From Streptomyces asoensis (GTDB taxonomy: Bacteria; Actinomycetota; Actinomycetes; Streptomycetales; Streptomycetaceae): 64,000 nucleotides of DNA. Below the pieces are notes generated by a model. It worked only from the letters and a program-made list of their open reading frames with translations. It searched no databases and was not told the origin of the DNA. Below, piece by piece: positions 34,097 to 43,377 of the stretch. The first letter of the stretch is position 1; each line of letters starts with the position of its first letter. The stretch spans positions 496,001 through 560,000 of the forward strand of contig NZ_BNEB01000001.1 in the NCBI RefSeq assembly GCF_016860545.1. The letters run 5' to 3'. The position numbers and the translations under genes are program-made.

Positions 34097-35248
34097 ATGG
34101 CGCGTCTCCTGGTGATCGGCGGCGGCATCGCGGGCACGGCGGCGGCCCTGGCGCTGCACAAGGCGGGACAGGAGGTCGCCGTGTACGAGGCGCATCCCGA
34201 CTCCGCCGAGGACATCGGCGCCTTCCTCACCCTCGCGAGCAACGGCCTGCGGGCCCTCGCCGAGCTCGACGCGGCTCCCGCGGTCACGGCGGCCGGCTTC
34301 CCGCTCACCACGATGCGGCTGCTCGACGCCGAGGGCACCGAGGTGGCCCGCGCCCCGCTGGGCGAGGCCGACGATCCGGTGCTGCGCTACCGCTGCCTGC
34401 GCCGCGGCGAACTCGGCGCGGCACTCCGGTCGGAGGCCGTCGGCCGTGGCATCGGCATCGTCCACGGCGCCCGGCTCGCCTCCGTGGAGGACGGCCCCGG
34501 GGGCGTCACCGCGCACTTCACGGACGGCAGCACCGCCTCGGGCGACCTCCTGCTCGGCGCCGACGGCCTGAACTCCGCGGTCCGGCGGAGCATCGCCCCC
34601 GCCGCACGGCCCCGTTACGCGGGACAGCACGTCTTCTACGGCTACTCCTCCTGGGCTCCGGCAGCCGGGGAGGACGGCACGGCGTGCATCACCATGATCC
34701 GGGGCAGCGCGGCCGCCTTCGGCCACACGACGTCACCGCGAGGGGAGACGTACTGGTTCGCCCGGGTCACCGCCGAGGCCCCGCTCACCGCCGACGAGAC
34801 CGCCCACGCCGCGCCCACCCGGTGGCGTGACCTGCTCGTGCCGCTGCTGCGCCGGGACACCACGCCGGCCGCGGACGTCGTCGCGGCCACCACCGGCCCC
34901 GTCCTGGTCACCAACGCGACCGAGATCCCCAACGGCACGCCCTGGCGCCGCGGCCGCACCCTGCTCGTCGGGGACGCGGCCCACGCGGCCTCCCCCGCGA
35001 CCGGGCAGGGCGCCTCCATGGCCCTGGAGGACGCGGTGATCCTCGCCAAGTGCCTGCGGGACGCCCCGGACACGGAGTCCGCGCTCTCCCGCTACGAGGC
35101 CCTGCGCCGCCCCCGCGTCGAACACAACACCACCGTCAGCGGCAACATCTCCCGGGGCGTCCACGCGCCCGCGCCCGGCGGCAGACCCGCGGCCCGCCCG
35201 GGCGACGCGCTCGCCCGGCAACTGGAGTGGGCCGCGCCCCTGTCCTGA
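34097..35248 (+). CDS. FAD-dependent aromatic-type monooxygenase
   Basis: 383 residues of the PHBH-fold (class A) monooxygenases. It has the dinucleotide motif LLVIGGGIAGTAAALALHKAG, the DG motif LLGADGLNSAVRRSI, and GD motif RTLLVGDAAHAASPATGQGASMALEDA. Such enzymes hydroxylate aromatic or similar substrates with NAD(P)H and oxygen. ATG 34097 follows a GGGAAGGGCGGGG stretch and begins the Rossmann strand within two residues; the longer frame from 34064 adds only a basic peptide. It may be regulated by the LacI-type gene 75 bp downstream, though no operator is seen between them. Substrate unknown. Confidence 0.85.
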   Translation: MARLLVIGGGIAGTAAALALHKAGQEVAVYEAHPDSAEDIGAFLTLASNGLRALAELDAAPAVTAAGFPLTTMRLLDAEGTEVARAPLGEADDPVLRYRCLRRGELGAALRSEAVGRGIGIVHGARLASVEDGPGGVTAHFTDGSTASGDLLLGADGLNSAVRRSIAPAARPRYAGQHVFYGYSSWAPAAGEDGTACITMIRGSAAAFGHTTSPRGETYWFARVTAEAPLTADETAHAAPTRWRDLLVPLLRRDTTPAADVVAATTGPVLVTNATEIPNGTPWRRGRTLLVGDAAHAASPATGQGASMALEDAVILAKCLRDAPDTESALSRYEALRRPRVEHNTTVSGNISRGVHAPAPGGRPAARPGDALARQLEWAAPLS

Positions 35249-35323
35249 GCGGACCCGGGCGGTGAAGGTCCCTGCCGCCGCCACCTGTTGACGGCCCGCG
35301 TGATCGCCGCCCACACTGACCCC

Positions 35324-36397
35324 ATGAGTGTGAGCGGTCACAAAGGCTCCGGCAGCCCGTCGGGCCCCGGACCGGAACCGCACAGGGCCGCCAGCATCCG
35401 GGACGTCGCCCGGGCAGCGGGCGTCTCGTACCAGACCGTCTCGAGGGTCATCAACGACCGTCCGAACGTCCGCGAGGAGACCCGGCGGCGGGTCGAGGAC
35501 GCGATCGAGGCGCTGGGCTTCCGGCGCAACCCCACCGCGTTCGCCCTGGCCAGCGGAGTCACCCGGACGGTCACCGTCCTCACGTCGAACACCACCCTCT
35601 ACGGCTACGCGGCCACGCTCCAGGGCCTGGAGGAGGCGGCCCGCGCGGCGGGCTACTCGCTGGGCGTGAAACTCCTGACGCCCGAGGACGACCTGGACCG
35701 CACCCTCACGTCGGCCGTGGCCGACGGAGGCGGGCTCGTGGTCATCGGCTTCGACCGGCTCGGCGCCACCGCCCTGGACCACGTCCCCGCCGACGTGCCC
35801 TGCGCCGCGGTCGTCGAGGCGCCCCCGCCCGGCCGGACACCTCCCCGTCCGGCCGTCTGGGCGGACGACCGTGAAGCGGCCCGCGCCGCCACGGCACACC
35901 TGCTGGACCTCGGGCACCGCACGGTGCACTACCTGGCGATCCCGTCCTCGGTGGGCACCCGGCACTCGGAAGGACCCCGGGCGCAGGGGTGGCGAAGCGC
36001 CCTGGAGACGGCCGGCGTCACCCCGCCCGAACCCCACGGCGGCAAGGGCTGGGACGCTCGGGCCGGCTACGACCAGGCCCAGGCGCTCGCCCACGATCCG
36101 GCCGTCACGGCGGTCCTGTGCGGAAACGACGACCTGGCGCTCGGCGTACTGCGCGCCCTGCACCACGCCGGGCGGTCCGTGCCGGGCGACGTCAGCGTCA
36201 TCGGCTTCGACGACGCCCCGCACTCCGGGTTCGTCACCCCGTCCCTGACGACGGTCCGGATGGACTTCCAGGGACTGGGCCGCGACGCCTTCGCCCTCCT
36301 GCGCGACCGCCTGGAGCACGCACCCCGGCCACCCGCGCCGACGTTCGCCGGCACCGCCCTGATCGTCCGCGAAAGTTCGGGCCCACCCCCCGCCTGA
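35324..36397 (+). CDS. LacI-family transcriptional regulator
   Basis: 357 residues. The HTH is SIRDVARAAGVSYQTVSRVINDRPNV (about 24-49) and includes the LacI hinge region; the sugar-binding core reads TVTVLTSNTTLYGYAATLQGLEEAA to VSVIGFDDAPHSGFVTPSLTTVRMD. The ATG at 35324 has no clear ribosome site. TTGACG at 35288-35293, 18 bp before CACACT (35312-35317), would place the transcript start at the ATG, so a leaderless message is possible. Its target is not evident; neither palindrome type in this window sits close to it. Confidence 0.85.
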   Translation: MSVSGHKGSGSPSGPGPEPHRAASIRDVARAAGVSYQTVSRVINDRPNVREETRRRVEDAIEALGFRRNPTAFALASGVTRTVTVLTSNTTLYGYAATLQGLEEAARAAGYSLGVKLLTPEDDLDRTLTSAVADGGGLVVIGFDRLGATALDHVPADVPCAAVVEAPPPGRTPPRPAVWADDREAARAATAHLLDLGHRTVHYLAIPSSVGTRHSEGPRAQGWRSALETAGVTPPEPHGGKGWDARAGYDQAQALAHDPAVTAVLCGNDDLALGVLRALHHAGRSVPGDVSVIGFDDAPHSGFVTPSLTTVRMDFQGLGRDAFALLRDRLEHAPRPPAPTFAGTALIVRESSGPPPA

Positions 36398-36750
36398 CCT
36401 GACCGACGGCCACGGCCGCGGCCACAGCACACGAGCGCCGACCGGGTCGCCGACGGCACCCGCACCGGCACGCGCAGCGCCGTAGCGGTTCCCGGACGCG
36501 CGGGCCGACCGGGTGGCCAGGCCGCCGGACGCAGGGGTCGCCGACCGGGCAGGCGGGCCGCCCGTCGGACATGGTTATGCTCGGCAGCGCGAGGGACCTG
36601 GTACTCGATTCCGCCCGGCACCCTCCGCATCACCGGGGCACGGTCCTGGCAGACCGTGCCTGCGGCCGGCCGTGAAGGCCGCCCGTACGGGTGGGCTTCG
36701 CCGTTCCGGGGTCAGAGTCGGGGCGGCGAAGCGACCGGCACGGATGCCGG
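36398..36750. other. Intergenic region, no gene seen
   Basis: About 350 bp between the convergent LacI gene and the ABM-domain gene. The first 150 bp are strongly GC-rich; a short stretch near 36570-36615 is less so. I see no RNA gene, repeat or convincing open frame. Confidence 0.35.
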
Positions 36751-37053
36751 TCACGCCCGCACGGACAGCGGGTCCAGGAACGTCAGCACGGAGGCGTCCT
36801 CCTCGATCAGCGGGGCGAGGGCCACGTTGAAGGGCCCGCCGTACGGGGCCTTCAGGTGTGCCTGGAAGGCGTCCTCGTCCCGGTACACCTCGAAGATCCA
36901 GAAGGCGCGGGGTGCGGACGCCCTGGTATAGACGTCGAAGACGAGGTTGCCCTCTTCCTCACGCACCGCGCGGGCGTAGTCGCCGATGAGCCGGGCGACT
37001 TCGTCCCGCGCGCCCTCGCGGGCGGTGAACTCGGCGAGCAGGGTCTTCTTCAC
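36751..37053 (-). CDS. ABM-fold (antibiotic biosynthesis monooxygenase-like) small protein
   Basis: 100 residues with the dimeric ferredoxin-like fold of YgiN/ABM proteins: LLAEFTAREGARDEVARLIGDYARAVREEEGNLVFDVY, then FWIFEVYRDEDAFQAHLKAPYGG. Members include quinol monooxygenases and many of unknown function. The start is GTG (37053), read as MKKTLL. Two operator palindromes of the sugar regulon lie about 150 bp upstream (37201-37230) and no other gene start is closer, so it is probably a member of that regulon. Its chemistry there is unknown. Confidence 0.75.
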   Translation of the reverse strand: MKKTLLAEFTAREGARDEVARLIGDYARAVREEEGNLVFDVYTRASAPRAFWIFEVYRDEDAFQAHLKAPYGGPFNVALAPLIEEDASVLTFLDPLSVRA

Positions 37054-37200
37054 GGGCTCGGGTCCTTGTCGGAGAAGGGGCGTCCTGGCCGCCGTCCGTC
37101 ATCGGGGCACACCAGGCAGGTCGATGCCGTCAGGCATGTCGGTGTCCTCGGCGACGCCGGGGACACCGAGGGAGCCGACGTCCTCGGATTCGGATCAGGA

Positions 37201-37230
37201 TGTCATCGTTGACATGTGTCATCGATGACA
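37201..37230. promoter_or_regulatory. Operator pair TGTCATCGTTGACA / TGTCATCGATGACA
   Basis: Two 14-bp LacI-type sites, 37201-37214 (one mismatch from symmetry) and 37217-37230 (perfect palindrome), start 16 bp apart. The same architecture occurs at 38746-38775 before the ABC importer. The nearest start is the ABM gene at 37053 on the minus strand. Confidence 0.8.
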
Positions 37231-37383
37231 TCGGTGGCCCGATGATGGACGACACCCGGCGGGCACGTCAACGGCTGCGGCGCACACCCCCGTCAGGGGA
37301 ACACGGACCGCCCGCACCGACCGTCACGACCAGCCGTCCGGGGCAGCCCTCAGGAAAGCCGCCCGGTACGCAGTCCGCAGCCG

Positions 37384-38346
37384 TCAGGAGCCGCCCGCGG
37401 TCGTCAGGTCCGCGAGGCGGTCCCGCCACGGCGGGTTGGGGCCGGCGACCGAACAGGTCAGCGCGGCGACCCGGGCGGCGAACCGGCAGGCCTCCTCGAC
37501 CTCGTCGAGACCGAGCCCGTCCAGCCGGCCCCCGAGGAGCCCGCCCTCGCCGAGCCGGTGCAGCAGACCGGCGGTGAAGGAGTCCCCCGCGCCGACCGTG
37601 TCGACGACCCGCGCCGCCACCGCGGGCACCCGCACCCGTTCGCCGTCGAGCGAGGCCAGGGCGCCATCGGCACCGAGCGTGATCACGACGAGCCGTACCC
37701 CCGCGGCGTGCCAGAGGTCGCAGGCCTGCTCGGGAGGGGTGCCCGGCAGGAGAAGTCCGAGGTCGTCCTCGCTCAGCCGCAGGATGTCGGCGAGCGCGCA
37801 CCAGCGCGCCAGCCGTGCGCGGTAGACCTGGGGGCGCACCAGCAGCGGCCGGACGTTGGGGTCGATGCTGACGGTGGCCCGTGAGGCCGCCGTTTCCAGG
37901 AACTCCTCGACCACCACCCCGCCCGGCGCCTGGACCAGCGCCAGTGACCCGGTGTGCACACAGGCCGTCGCGGACAGGTCGACGTCCGCCAGTTCGTCCG
38001 CGGTCCACTGCCAGTCGGCCGTGTTCCTCGCGTGGAACGAGAACGTGGCCTGCCCGGCGGCGTCCAGTTCCGCCACGGCCAGCGTGCTCGGTTCGGCCGC
38101 GGCGACGGCGTGCGACAGGTCCACGCCCGACGCCTCCAGGTGGGCCCGGAACAGGCGGCCGAACACGTCGCCCGACAGACGCGCGAGGAAACGGGCCGGC
38201 GTGCCCAGCCGGGCCAGGGCCACCGCCGTGTTGGCGGGTCCCCCGCCCGGCAGCACCCGCAGGGCCAGTTCGTGCGAGGCGTTCGCCGGTTCCGCGAAGG
38301 CGTCCGCGACGCACTCTCCGAGAACGGTGATCTGACGCGTGCTCAT
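37384..38346 (-). CDS. PfkB-family sugar kinase, probably fructokinase
   Basis: 320 residues of the ribokinase/PfkB family. It starts ITVLGECVADAF, has the sugar-binding LPGGGPANTAVALARLG signature 1, SIDPNVRPLLV, and signature 2 DTVGAGDSFTAGLLHRLGEGG with the catalytic-base Asp. ATP-dependent phosphorylation of the imported sugar is expected; the FrcBCA-like importer on the other strand points to fructose. It is divergent from that importer across a 489-bp region with two operator sites about 400 bp upstream of its start. GGAGGGAGCAGCC-type complement (38351-38363) gives a good ribosome site. Confidence 0.8.
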   Translation of the reverse strand: MSTRQITVLGECVADAFAEPANASHELALRVLPGGGPANTAVALARLGTPARFLARLSGDVFGRLFRAHLEASGVDLSHAVAAAEPSTLAVAELDAAGQATFSFHARNTADWQWTADELADVDLSATACVHTGSLALVQAPGGVVVEEFLETAASRATVSIDPNVRPLLVRPQVYRARLARWCALADILRLSEDDLGLLLPGTPPEQACDLWHAAGVRLVVITLGADGALASLDGERVRVPAVAARVVDTVGAGDSFTAGLLHRLGEGGLLGGRLDGLGLDEVEEACRFAARVAALTCSVAGPNPPWRDRLADLTTAGGS

Positions 38347-38745
38347 GGGGCTGCTCCCTCTCGGGGGACTCGGACGGTTCGGAAGGCCCGCAGGGGCCGG
38401 AAGGCTTACGGGGCTTGCGGGACGTGCGGAGATGCGGGACGTGCGGGACGTGCAGGTCGGCACTCGCCCGGAGGGCCGTTGCGGCAGGCCGGCCGGGACG
38501 GCTCGGCGGGCCGGGATCACGGTCGGCCGGGGCGGCCGAGGACGCTCGACCGGTCCGGAGGGACGGGAAGAAGCCGGGTGACGGGACGGCGCGTGCGCCG
38601 GACGGTGAACGGAGGGCGGAGGGCGGTGCGGCGGACGGCCGCCGACCGGTCGTGCGGGCACGAGGACTGCGTACGTTGCCGATTCGTGACGGGTGGAAGG
38701 CATTGACGTTGCCGGGATCCGGAGTCCATCATCCTCGCCAGGCAG
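38347..38745. other. Divergent intergenic region between kinase and importer
   Basis: About 400 bp of GC-rich sequence with short GGACGTGCGGGA-like repeats around 38400-38460. No gene is convincing in any frame. Promoters for both directions must lie here or in the operator segment that follows. Confidence 0.4.
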
Positions 38746-38775
38746 TGTCAACGATGACATAAGTCAACGATGACA
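38746..38775. promoter_or_regulatory. Operator pair TGTCAACGATGACA / AGTCAACGATGACA
   Basis: Sites at 38746-38759 and 38762-38775 are 14-mers starting 16 bp apart, as at 37201-37230. They lie 60-90 bp before the binding-protein start (38836), a natural place for repression. The LacI gene closing the operon (41856) is the likely binder. Confidence 0.8.
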
Positions 38776-38835
38776 CCCCGGGCGGCATGCTCTGATCCCA
38801 ACCCCGTGCCGCTCGCTATCCCACAGGAGTCGATC

Positions 38836-39852
38836 ATGTCTCGCACCACTCGTCTGTCCTCCTCCCTCCTCAGAGCCGCCGCGGTCACGGGCGTCGCGGC
38901 CCTCACCCTGACGGCCTGCGGTTCCGGCTCCGGTTCGGGCTCCACGGGCTCCGGCTCGGGTGAGGTCAAGGTCGGCCTGATCACCAAGACCGACACCAAC
39001 CCGTTCTTCGTGAAGATGAAGGAGGGCGCGGAGAAGGCGGCCAAGGAGAACGGCGCCCAACTGTCCACGGCTGCGGGGAAGTTCGACGGCGACAACGCCG
39101 GTCAGGTCACCGCGATCGAGAACATGGTCGCGGCAGGTGTGAAGGGCATCCTGATCACGCCGAGCGACTCCAAGGCCATCGTGCCCGCGATCGAGAAGGC
39201 CCGCGCCAAGGGCGTCCTGGTCATCGCGCTGGACACCCCGACCGAGCCGGAGAGCGCGGTCGACGCCCTGTTCGCCACCGACAACCTCAAGGCCGGCCAG
39301 CTGATCGGCGAGTACGCCAAGGCGGCCATGAAGGGCAAGTCGGCGAAGATAGCCGCCCTCGACCTGGCGCCGGGCGTCTCCGTGGGCGTCCAGCGGCACG
39401 ACGGGTTCCTCAAGGGCTTCGGCGCGACCGACAAGGACGTGGTCTGTGCCCAGGACACAGGCGGTGACCAGGCCAAGGGCCAGACCGCGATGGAGAACTG
39501 CCTCCAGAAGTCGCCCGACATCAACGTCGTCTACACGATCAACGAGCCGGCGGCCCTCGGGGCGTACACCGCGCTGAAGGCCAAGGGCAGGGAGAAGGAC
39601 GTCCTGATCGTCTCCGTCGACGGCGGCTGCACCGGCACCCGGGCGGTCAAGGACGGCAAGATCGCGGCGACTTCGCAGCAGTACCCGCTGAAGATGGCCG
39701 CCGAGGGCGTGAAGGCCGTCGTGACGTACGCCAAGAACGGCAAGAAGGCGTCCGGTTACACCGACACGGGCGTCACGCTGATCACCGACAAGGCGCAGAC
39801 CGGTGTCACGTCGAAGGACACCGCCTACGGCCTGGAGAACTGCTGGGGCTGA
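38836..39852 (+). CDS. frcB: Sugar-binding lipoprotein of a fructose-type ABC importer
   Basis: 338 residues. The lipobox is LTLTAC with lipidation at Cys28, followed by a Gly/Ser linker. The mature protein is a type I periplasmic-binding fold: [31 protein letters not shown], then [22 protein letters not shown] and [21 protein letters not shown]. The '[11 protein letters not shown]' opening resembles FrcB-type fructose-binding proteins. AGGAG sits 6 bases before the ATG. It is followed by a permease and a single-domain ATPase, the Frc order. Symbol by resemblance and order; ribose or another sugar is possible. Confidence 0.75.
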   Translation: MSRTTRLSSSLLRAAAVTGVAALTLTACGSGSGSGSTGSGSGEVKVGLITKTDTNPFFVKMKEGAEKAAKENGAQLSTAAGKFDGDNAGQVTAIENMVAAGVKGILITPSDSKAIVPAIEKARAKGVLVIALDTPTEPESAVDALFATDNLKAGQLIGEYAKAAMKGKSAKIAALDLAPGVSVGVQRHDGFLKGFGATDKDVVCAQDTGGDQAKGQTAMENCLQKSPDINVVYTINEPAALGAYTALKAKGREKDVLIVSVDGGCTGTRAVKDGKIAATSQQYPLKMAAEGVKAVVTYAKNGKKASGYTDTGVTLITDKAQTGVTSKDTAYGLENCWG

Positions 39853-39953
39853 GCCGCCCCGCCCCCGCCCGAGACGTCGGCGCGGCACCGGGCGCCGGTG
39901 GGGAGTCCGGTGCCGCCCCGACCAGGACATCTGTCTTCCGACAAGGACTTCGC

Positions 39954-40949
39954 ATGACAGCCACGACAACGCCGTACTCGGAGCTCAAGGCGCCGAACAC
40001 GGCCCGCAGACTGCTCACGGCACCGACCACCGGCCCCCTGGTCGCCCTCCTCCTGGCCTGCGCCTTCTTCTCGTTCTCGACCGACCAGTTCCTGACCGGC
40101 GGGAACTTCTCGCTGATCGTGCAGCAGGTGATGGTCGTGGGCACCCTCGCCATCGGGCAGACGCTGATCATCCTCACGGCGGGCATCGACCTGTCCTGCG
40201 GTGCGGTGATGGCGTTCGGCAGCATCGTGATCGCCAAGGCGGCGGCCGAGGGTTCCGTACCGCCGCTCGTCGCGATCGCGCTGGGCCTGGCCGTCTGCGG
40301 TGGATTCGGCCTGCTGAACGGGCTGTTGGTGCAGAAGATCCCGCTGCCGCCGTTCATCGTGACCCTCGGCATGCTCAACGTCGCGTTCGCGCTGACCCAC
40401 ATCTACTCCGAGGAGCAGACGGTCACCGATCTGCCCGGCCCGCTGACGGCGCTCGGGGAGACCTTCCCGCTGGGCCACACGGACATCACCTACGGCTCGC
40501 TGGTCACCATCGCCCTGTTCCTCCTCCTGGCCTACGCGCTGAGCAGCACCGGCTGGGGCCGGCACGTCTACGCCCTGGGCAACAGCGCGGAGGCCGCCCG
40601 CCTCAACGGCATCCGCACCTCCCGCCTCACCATCGGCATCTACACCGTGGCCGGCCTGCTGTACGGCATCGCCGCCCTGCTGCTCATCTCCCGCACCGGG
40701 GTCGGCGATCCGCAGGCCGGGCAGACCGACAACCTCGACAGCATCACCGCGGTGGTGCTCGGCGGCACCAGCCTCTTCGGTGGCCGCGGCTCGGTCCTGG
40801 GCACCTTCATCGGCGTCCTCATCGTCGGGGTGTTCCGCAACGGCCTCCAGCTGATGGGCGTGGCGTCCATCTACCAGACCCTGATCACCGGCGTCCTGGT
40901 GATCCTCGCGGTGACCGTCGACCAGATCTCCCGGAGGAAGGCCCGATGA
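39954..40949 (+). CDS. frcC: ABC sugar permease
   Basis: 331 residues, about eight to ten membrane segments, of the RbsC/FrcC permease family. It includes LIVQQVMVVGTLAIGQTLIILTAGIDLSCGAVMA and NSAEAARLNGIRTSRLTIGIYTVAGLLYGIAALLL, the cytoplasmic coupling loop, then DSITAVVLGGTSLFGGRGSVLGTFIGVL. These motifs are typical of ribose/fructose-type importers. Its stop overlaps the ATPase start (ATGA at 40946-40949). Confidence 0.85.
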   Translation: MTATTTPYSELKAPNTARRLLTAPTTGPLVALLLACAFFSFSTDQFLTGGNFSLIVQQVMVVGTLAIGQTLIILTAGIDLSCGAVMAFGSIVIAKAAAEGSVPPLVAIALGLAVCGGFGLLNGLLVQKIPLPPFIVTLGMLNVAFALTHIYSEEQTVTDLPGPLTALGETFPLGHTDITYGSLVTIALFLLLAYALSSTGWGRHVYALGNSAEAARLNGIRTSRLTIGIYTVAGLLYGIAALLLISRTGVGDPQAGQTDNLDSITAVVLGGTSLFGGRGSVLGTFIGVLIVGVFRNGLQLMGVASIYQTLITGVLVILAVTVDQISRRKAR

Positions 40950-41779
40950 GCGCCAGCACCCCGACCCCCGTCCTCCAGGCCCGCGGCCTGGTCAAGCGGT
41001 ACGGCCAGGTCACCGCCATCGACGGCGCCGACTTCGACCTGCTCCCCGGCGAGGTCCTCGCCGTCATCGGCGACAACGGCGCCGGCAAGACGAGCCTCAT
41101 CAAGGCCCTCACCGGCGCGGTGGTCCCCGACGCGGGCGAGATACGCCTCAACGGCGAACCCATCACCTTCTCCGGACCGCAGAGCGCCCGCGCCCACGGC
41201 ATCGAGACCGTGTACCAGGACCTCGCCGTCGCCGCCTCGATGGACATCGCCTCGAACATGTTCCTCGGGCGTGAACTGCGCCGGCCCGGGGTGCTCGGCA
41301 GTGTCTTCCGCATGCTCGACAAGAAGCGCATGCGGCAGGAGGCGGCCGGGCACATGGCCGACCTGAAGATCGGTCTGCGTTCGCTGACGCAGTCGGTGGA
41401 GACGCTCTCGGGAGGACAGCGGCAGGCCGTCGCCGTCGCCCGCTCCGTCGCCTGGGCCGGCAGCGTCGTCGTCATGGACGAACCCACCGCCGCCCTGGGC
41501 GTCAAGGAGTCGGGTCAGGTGCTCGACCTGATCCGGCGCGTCCGGGACAAGGGCCTGCCGGTCGTCCTGATCAGCCACAACATGCCGCACGTCTTCGAGA
41601 TCGCCGACCGGATCCATGTGCACCGCCTCGGCCGGCGCGCCGCCGTGATCAAGCCCTCCGACTACTCCATGGCCGAGGTCGTCGCCATCATGACCGGCGC
41701 CCTCACCGTCGACGAGGCCGGAGATACTGTCGTAGCGGATTCGGAGGCCGCGAAGGCCGCCGGAGTCCAGGCCACCTGA
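40946..41779 (+). CDS. frcA: ABC importer ATPase, single domain
   Basis: 277 residues with Walker A GDNGAGKTSLIKAL, signature LSGGQRQAVAVARSV, and Walker B VVVMDEPTAALGV with its catalytic Glu, then the switch His in LISHNMPHVFE. Ribose-type ATPases (RbsA) have two nucleotide-binding domains in one chain; this has one, as in FrcA, which supports the fructose-type assignment. The C-terminal tail is Ala/Val-rich. It starts within the permease stop. Confidence 0.8.
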   Translation: MSASTPTPVLQARGLVKRYGQVTAIDGADFDLLPGEVLAVIGDNGAGKTSLIKALTGAVVPDAGEIRLNGEPITFSGPQSARAHGIETVYQDLAVAASMDIASNMFLGRELRRPGVLGSVFRMLDKKRMRQEAAGHMADLKIGLRSLTQSVETLSGGQRQAVAVARSVAWAGSVVVMDEPTAALGVKESGQVLDLIRRVRDKGLPVVLISHNMPHVFEIADRIHVHRLGRRAAVIKPSDYSMAEVVAIMTGALTVDEAGDTVVADSEAAKAAGVQAT

Positions 41780-41855
41780 CAGCACAACCACGCTCCCGCG
41801 TTTTCCGGCCGAGGCCGCGGCCGGAACCGAGAGCCCTCAGGAGACGGTTTCCTCC

Positions 41856-42923
41856 ATGGCAGCGAACCGCCGCCCCACCCTGGCCGACGTCGCCCGAGAA
41901 GTCGGCGTCAGCGCCAAGACGGTCTCCCGGGTCCTCAACGAGGACGGGCCCGCCTCCGCGCAGACCAGGGAACAGGTACTGGCCGCAGTGGCCAAACTCG
42001 GCTTCCAGCCGAACCTCATGGCACGCAACATCCGCGTCGGCGGCCCGGACACCACCATCGGCCTGGTCATCCCCGACCTCGCCAACCCCTTCTTCGGGGC
42101 CGTGGCCCGCGCCATCGAGGACACCGTCCGCGAGCGCGGACTGACGCTGCTCATGGGCTCCTCGGCGGACGACCCCGAGCGGGAACGCGCCCTGACGGAC
42201 AAGTTCCTCGCCCGCCGCGTCAGCATCCTGATGGTCGTCCCGTCCGTCGGCGCCGACCACACCCACCTCAAGTCCCACCGTACGGCCGGGCTGCCCGTGA
42301 TCTTCCTCGACCGCCCGGGCGTGGGCCTGTCGACGGACAGCATCGTCAGCTCGAACCGCACCGGGGCCCATGACGGCGTCGCCCACCTCGTCGCCCACGG
42401 GCACCGGCGCATCGGCTTCGTCGGCGACCTGCCCCCGAAGCTCTACACCCGGCGGGAGCGCCTGGCGGGTTACCGGTCCGCGCTCCAGGAAGCCGGGATC
42501 CCCTACGACCGCACGCTCGTCGCCAACGCCCACGACCAGCCCGGCGCCGAGGCCGCGACAGCCCGGCTGCTCGGCCTGACCGACCCCCCGACGGCGCTCT
42601 TCGCGGGCAACAACATCATGGCGCTGGGCATCGTCGCCGAACTGGCGCGCAGCCGGCGCAAGCAGGTGGCCGTCGTCGCCTTCGACGACGTGTCGCTGGC
42701 GGAGGCCCTCGAACCGGCCCTGACCGTCGTGGCGCAGGACCCGGAGGAACTCGGCAGGGCGGCCGCGGCCACCGCCCTCACCAGGCTGGACGGGGACCGC
42801 ACCCGGACCCGCACGATCACCGTCCCCACCCGTCTGATCGTCCGGGGCTCGGGTGAACTCCCCGTCCCCGCGCCGCGCCCGCCGCACCGGCGGGCGGTCA
42901 CCGGGAGCAGACCGGAACGGTGA
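41856..42923 (+). CDS. LacI-family repressor of the sugar operon
   Basis: 355 residues. HTH is PTLADVAREVGVSAKTVSRVLNEDGPA (about residues 6-32); core includes TTIGLVIPDLANPFFGAVARAIEDTV and VAVVAFDDVSLAEALEPALTVVAQDPEELGR. It is the last gene of the importer operon, 76 bp after the ATPase, and the natural partner of the two palindrome pairs at 37.2 and 38.7 kb. The final 25-30 residues (RPPHRRAVTGSRPER) lie across the junction with a broken AsnC gene, so its C-terminus may have been changed by that rearrangement. Confidence 0.85.
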   Translation: MAANRRPTLADVAREVGVSAKTVSRVLNEDGPASAQTREQVLAAVAKLGFQPNLMARNIRVGGPDTTIGLVIPDLANPFFGAVARAIEDTVRERGLTLLMGSSADDPERERALTDKFLARRVSILMVVPSVGADHTHLKSHRTAGLPVIFLDRPGVGLSTDSIVSSNRTGAHDGVAHLVAHGHRRIGFVGDLPPKLYTRRERLAGYRSALQEAGIPYDRTLVANAHDQPGAEAATARLLGLTDPPTALFAGNNIMALGIVAELARSRRKQVAVVAFDDVSLAEALEPALTVVAQDPEELGRAAAATALTRLDGDRTRTRTITVPTRLIVRGSGELPVPAPRPPHRRAVTGSRPER

Positions 42924-43377
42924 GCCGGCGCAGCGGGTCGGGCTCACGGCCGGCCCGTGCCTGCGCCGGGTCCAGCGCCTCGAGGCCGACGGCGTCATCC
43001 GCGGCTACCGGGCCGTCGTCGACCCCGCGGCCCTGGGCCGGTCCTTCGAGGTGCTCGTCGACCTCAGTCTGGAAGCACAGGACGCGCGGACGGTGGAGCA
43101 GTTCGAGGCGACGCTGGCGCGGGCCGTCGAAGTCGTCGAGCTGCGGCGGCTGTTCGGCAGCCCGGACTGTTTCGTCCGCGTGGCGGTGGCGGACCTGGCC
43201 GCCTACGAGGCCTTCCTCGGCCTGCACGTCATGACCCTCCCGCGCGTCAAGAACGTCACCTCGCACTTCACGATGAAGACGGTGAAGCACGCGACTCCCG
43301 CGGAGCCGGTGGGCCGGGAGAAGACGGCGGGGCCGGCGGGGCCGGTGGGCCCCGTGGGCCCGGTGACGGCTCAGTAG
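42922..43377 (+). pseudogene. AsnC/Lrp-family regulator lacking its N-terminus
   Basis: The frame encodes the second HTH helix onward: PAQRVGLTAGPCLRRVQRLEADGVIRGYRAVVDPAALGRSFEVLVDL, then the RAM ligand domain to about residue 150 and a Gly/Pro tail. An intact Lrp protein would begin with about 25 further residues (LDxxDRxILxxLQxDGR...). In their place is the LacI gene's 3' end, read in another frame. DNA binding should be lost, though a GTG at 42853 would allow translation of a short fusion. This is best explained by a recombination point near 42,920. Confidence 0.75.

Noticed and set aside
36986..37228. Small plus-strand open frames around the ABM operator region
   Set aside because: They are antisense to the ABM gene or run through the operators, with Arg/Ser-rich products and no ribosome sites.
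42853..43377. Full AsnC-family gene starting at GTG 42853
   Set aside because: The first 23 codons overlap the LacI 3' end and do not resemble the conserved AsnC N-terminus.
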